In this document: one piece after another, positions 47,769 to 48,742 of the stretch
How positions within the stretch are numbered: position 1 is the first letter of the stretch
Layout of the letters: each line of letters starts with the position of its first letter
Source: a bacterium
GTDB lineage: Bacteria > SAR324 > XYD2-FULL-50-16
DNA length: 48,742 nt
NCBI GenBank assembly: GCA_024275165.1
Contig: JAJRZQ010000002.1
Location: forward strand, 140,679 to 189,420
Reading direction: 5' to 3'
Notes under the pieces: model-generated
Seen by the model: the letters and a program-made list of their open reading frames with translations, nothing else
What the model was told of the DNA's origin: nothing
Databases searched by the model: none
Position numbers and translations under genes: made by a program

Positions 47769-48143
47769 TATTCCATAAGGGTTTACAAGGTTTATCCAAA
47801 ACCTAAATTTCTTCAAATTCCCTTTTCCCACCCTCTGTTCCACTCAAATCAACTTAATTATTTGAAATTATTAGATATTTTACACCACTTTTTTGCCTGC
47901 CTTTTTACCAATTATTAAATAATAACAACGAATTAACTTTACTGATTTTTAACTTAAAAACTTACTAGAAAGAGGGAATAAGGGAGGGAAAAACCATCTA
48001 GTTTTTATCCTTTTTGTTGTAATTGAGTAATGCGTTTAAACCATAGCAAACTCCCTGATTAGAAATCCCCGTGATGTTTAGCAAAAGCTGATTGATATTT
48101 AAATCAGTGAGAGGGATTAACATCGGGAAGCGAGGAGGAAAGC
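47769..48143. other. AT-rich stretch between tRNA-Pro and the integrase gene
   Basis: About 375 bases, clearly more AT-rich than the chromosome to the left. It probably starts with the left attachment junction at the tRNA 3' end. A minus-strand frame (47998-48186) overlaps the integrase start and has no ribosome binding site, so it is not called. Confidence 0.5.
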
Positions 48144-48635
48144 ATGGCTGAACGGAAAAAAACAAAATTTGAAGGCGTAAAAACACGTGAATGTGTTGGA
48201 GCTGGAAAAGTTAAGGATACTGCATTTTATATCACCTATACTCGTGGTGGTAGCAAGCATGAAGAATGCGTTGGCAGGAAATTAGCCAACGGCATGACCG
48301 CTGAAAAAGCAAATGATATCCGAATGGGTAGGCTTTATCGGCAGGAGCTTTCTAATAGAGAAAAAAAAGAACAAGAGTTAAGGGAGATTGAATTAGAAAG
48401 GCTGGAAGCGGTCAGGAAGGCTAATGAGCGTAAATGGACCTTAGCTACTTTGTTTGCTGAATTTCAAACTCAAAAGAAAATCACTTCAAGATACAAAAGC
48501 CATTACACTGATCTTTGCCAATTCAATAAACATTTAAAAGAACTGCATGATAAGTTACCAGAGGAAATCATTGCTTTGGATATGGAAAGAATAAGGAACC
48601 GTGTAGTGGCCCTCGAAAAGTGGACAACCCTTTAA
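48144..48635 (+). pseudogene. Tyrosine integrase, N-terminal part, interrupted by an IS element
   Basis: The first 155 or so residues look like the start of a phage/island-type tyrosine recombinase: a basic N-terminal arm (MAERKKTKFEGVKTREC...), a helical linker (RQELSNREKKEQELREIE), and the core-binding domain (WTLATLFAEFQTQKKI, YTDLCQFNKHLKEL). The catalytic domain is missing. At 48602 the sequence changes into an IS end, and the last eight or so codons up to TAA 48633-48635 come from the IS. GGAGGA precedes the ATG. The position behind tRNA-Pro is typical of tRNA-targeting integrases. Confidence 0.8.
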
Positions 48636-48742
48636 GGTAGATTTATTCTCACTTCAAAGGAGGAAGCCCATGAGTCAGCGAAAGAGATATGATGCCGATT
48701 TTAAAGCAAAAACAGCCCTGGAGGCAATCAAAGGAGATCGAA
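48602..48742 (+). mobile_element. IS3-family insertion sequence, left end (runs off the window)
   Basis: The terminal inverted repeat starts tgtagtggccctcgaaaagtg, typical of IS3-family ends. It is followed by a leader and the first codons of a transposase. The insertion lies inside the integrase gene. The right end and target duplication are outside the window. Confidence 0.85.
48670..48742 (+). CDS. IS3-family transposase OrfA, 5' end (partial)
   Basis: ATG 48670 with AAAGGAGGA upstream. The visible 24 residues (MSQRKRYDADFKAKTALEAI...) match the start of OrfA helix-turn-helix proteins of IS3-family elements. The gene continues past the window edge. Confidence 0.85.
   Translation, partial: MSQRKRYDADFKAKTALEAIKGDR

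Noticed and set aside
47661-47843. Minus-strand frame over the tRNA gene
   Set aside because: It is the antisense translation of tRNA-Pro and flanking sequence.
47998-48186. Minus-strand 62-codon frame before the integrase
   Set aside because: It overlaps the integrase start, lacks a ribosome binding site and shows no family match.

Overview
The window comes from a flagellated Gram-negative bacterium. It encodes a TonB-dependent outer-membrane receptor, a periplasmic MsrP/MsrQ pair, an MsbA-type exporter, periplasmic thioredoxin and binding proteins, and five flagellin-family genes. The rich signalling content, flagellin multiplicity and general gene mix would fit a deltaproteobacterium-like lineage, but no marker here fixes the taxon. 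Only a short tract at the right end looks transferred: it is AT-rich and lies behind a tRNA gene.

Layout. 1-9123: a same-strand array of four canonical flagellin genes plus one divergent flagellin paralogue without recognisable D0 ends. The spacers are filled with duplicated modules (about 129 bp twice, a 73-bp tandem pair, about 126 bp twice) and GC-rich hairpins. 9106-13398 (minus): a Lys-rich hypothetical protein, then a tight operon of a two-receiver HD-GYP protein, a DsbA-like thioredoxin protein and ispE. 13522-17414 (plus): radA, a YggU-family gene and a TPR protein interrupted by one in-frame TAA. 17431-18587 (minus): a GGCT-like protein and an enoyl-CoA hydratase. 19061-21632 (plus): a three-gene operon of an HPt-like protein without the phospho-His and two double-receiver proteins whose four receiver domains all lack the phospho-Asp. 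21751-24795: a Thr-rich lipoprotein, a possible small RNA and a family 4 uracil-DNA glycosylase. 25466-28423: a PreP-like M16 protease with one in-frame TAA. 28557-29334 (minus): two Hsp20 genes. 29650-33584: a CheY-like protein, an RND/MMPL exporter and a coiled-coil protein. 33630-37882 (minus): a metallophosphoesterase, MsbA and MsrQ/MsrP. 38320-43579: a cobalamin riboswitch followed by btuB-btuF-btuC-btuD-like genes. 43734-46967: a GH114-like fragment and a 7TMR-DISM hybrid histidine kinase. 47692-48742: tRNA-Pro(GGG), an integrase gene broken by an IS3-type element, and the start of that element's transposase, which looks like the edge of an integrated island.

A dispersed element of about 210 bp with terminal inverted repeats (18801-19010 inverted, 32682-32892, 47296-47510) and several solo ends is scattered through the window. 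One copy supplies the stop codon of the RND exporter gene.

Most unusual items: the operon of phosphorylation-site-less receivers with a His-less HPt; the D0-less flagellin inside the flagellin array; two long genes each broken by a single in-frame TAA; the MITE-like repeat with a partly conserved small reading frame; and a perfect 15-bp inverted repeat ending at the btuB start codon behind the B12 riboswitch.
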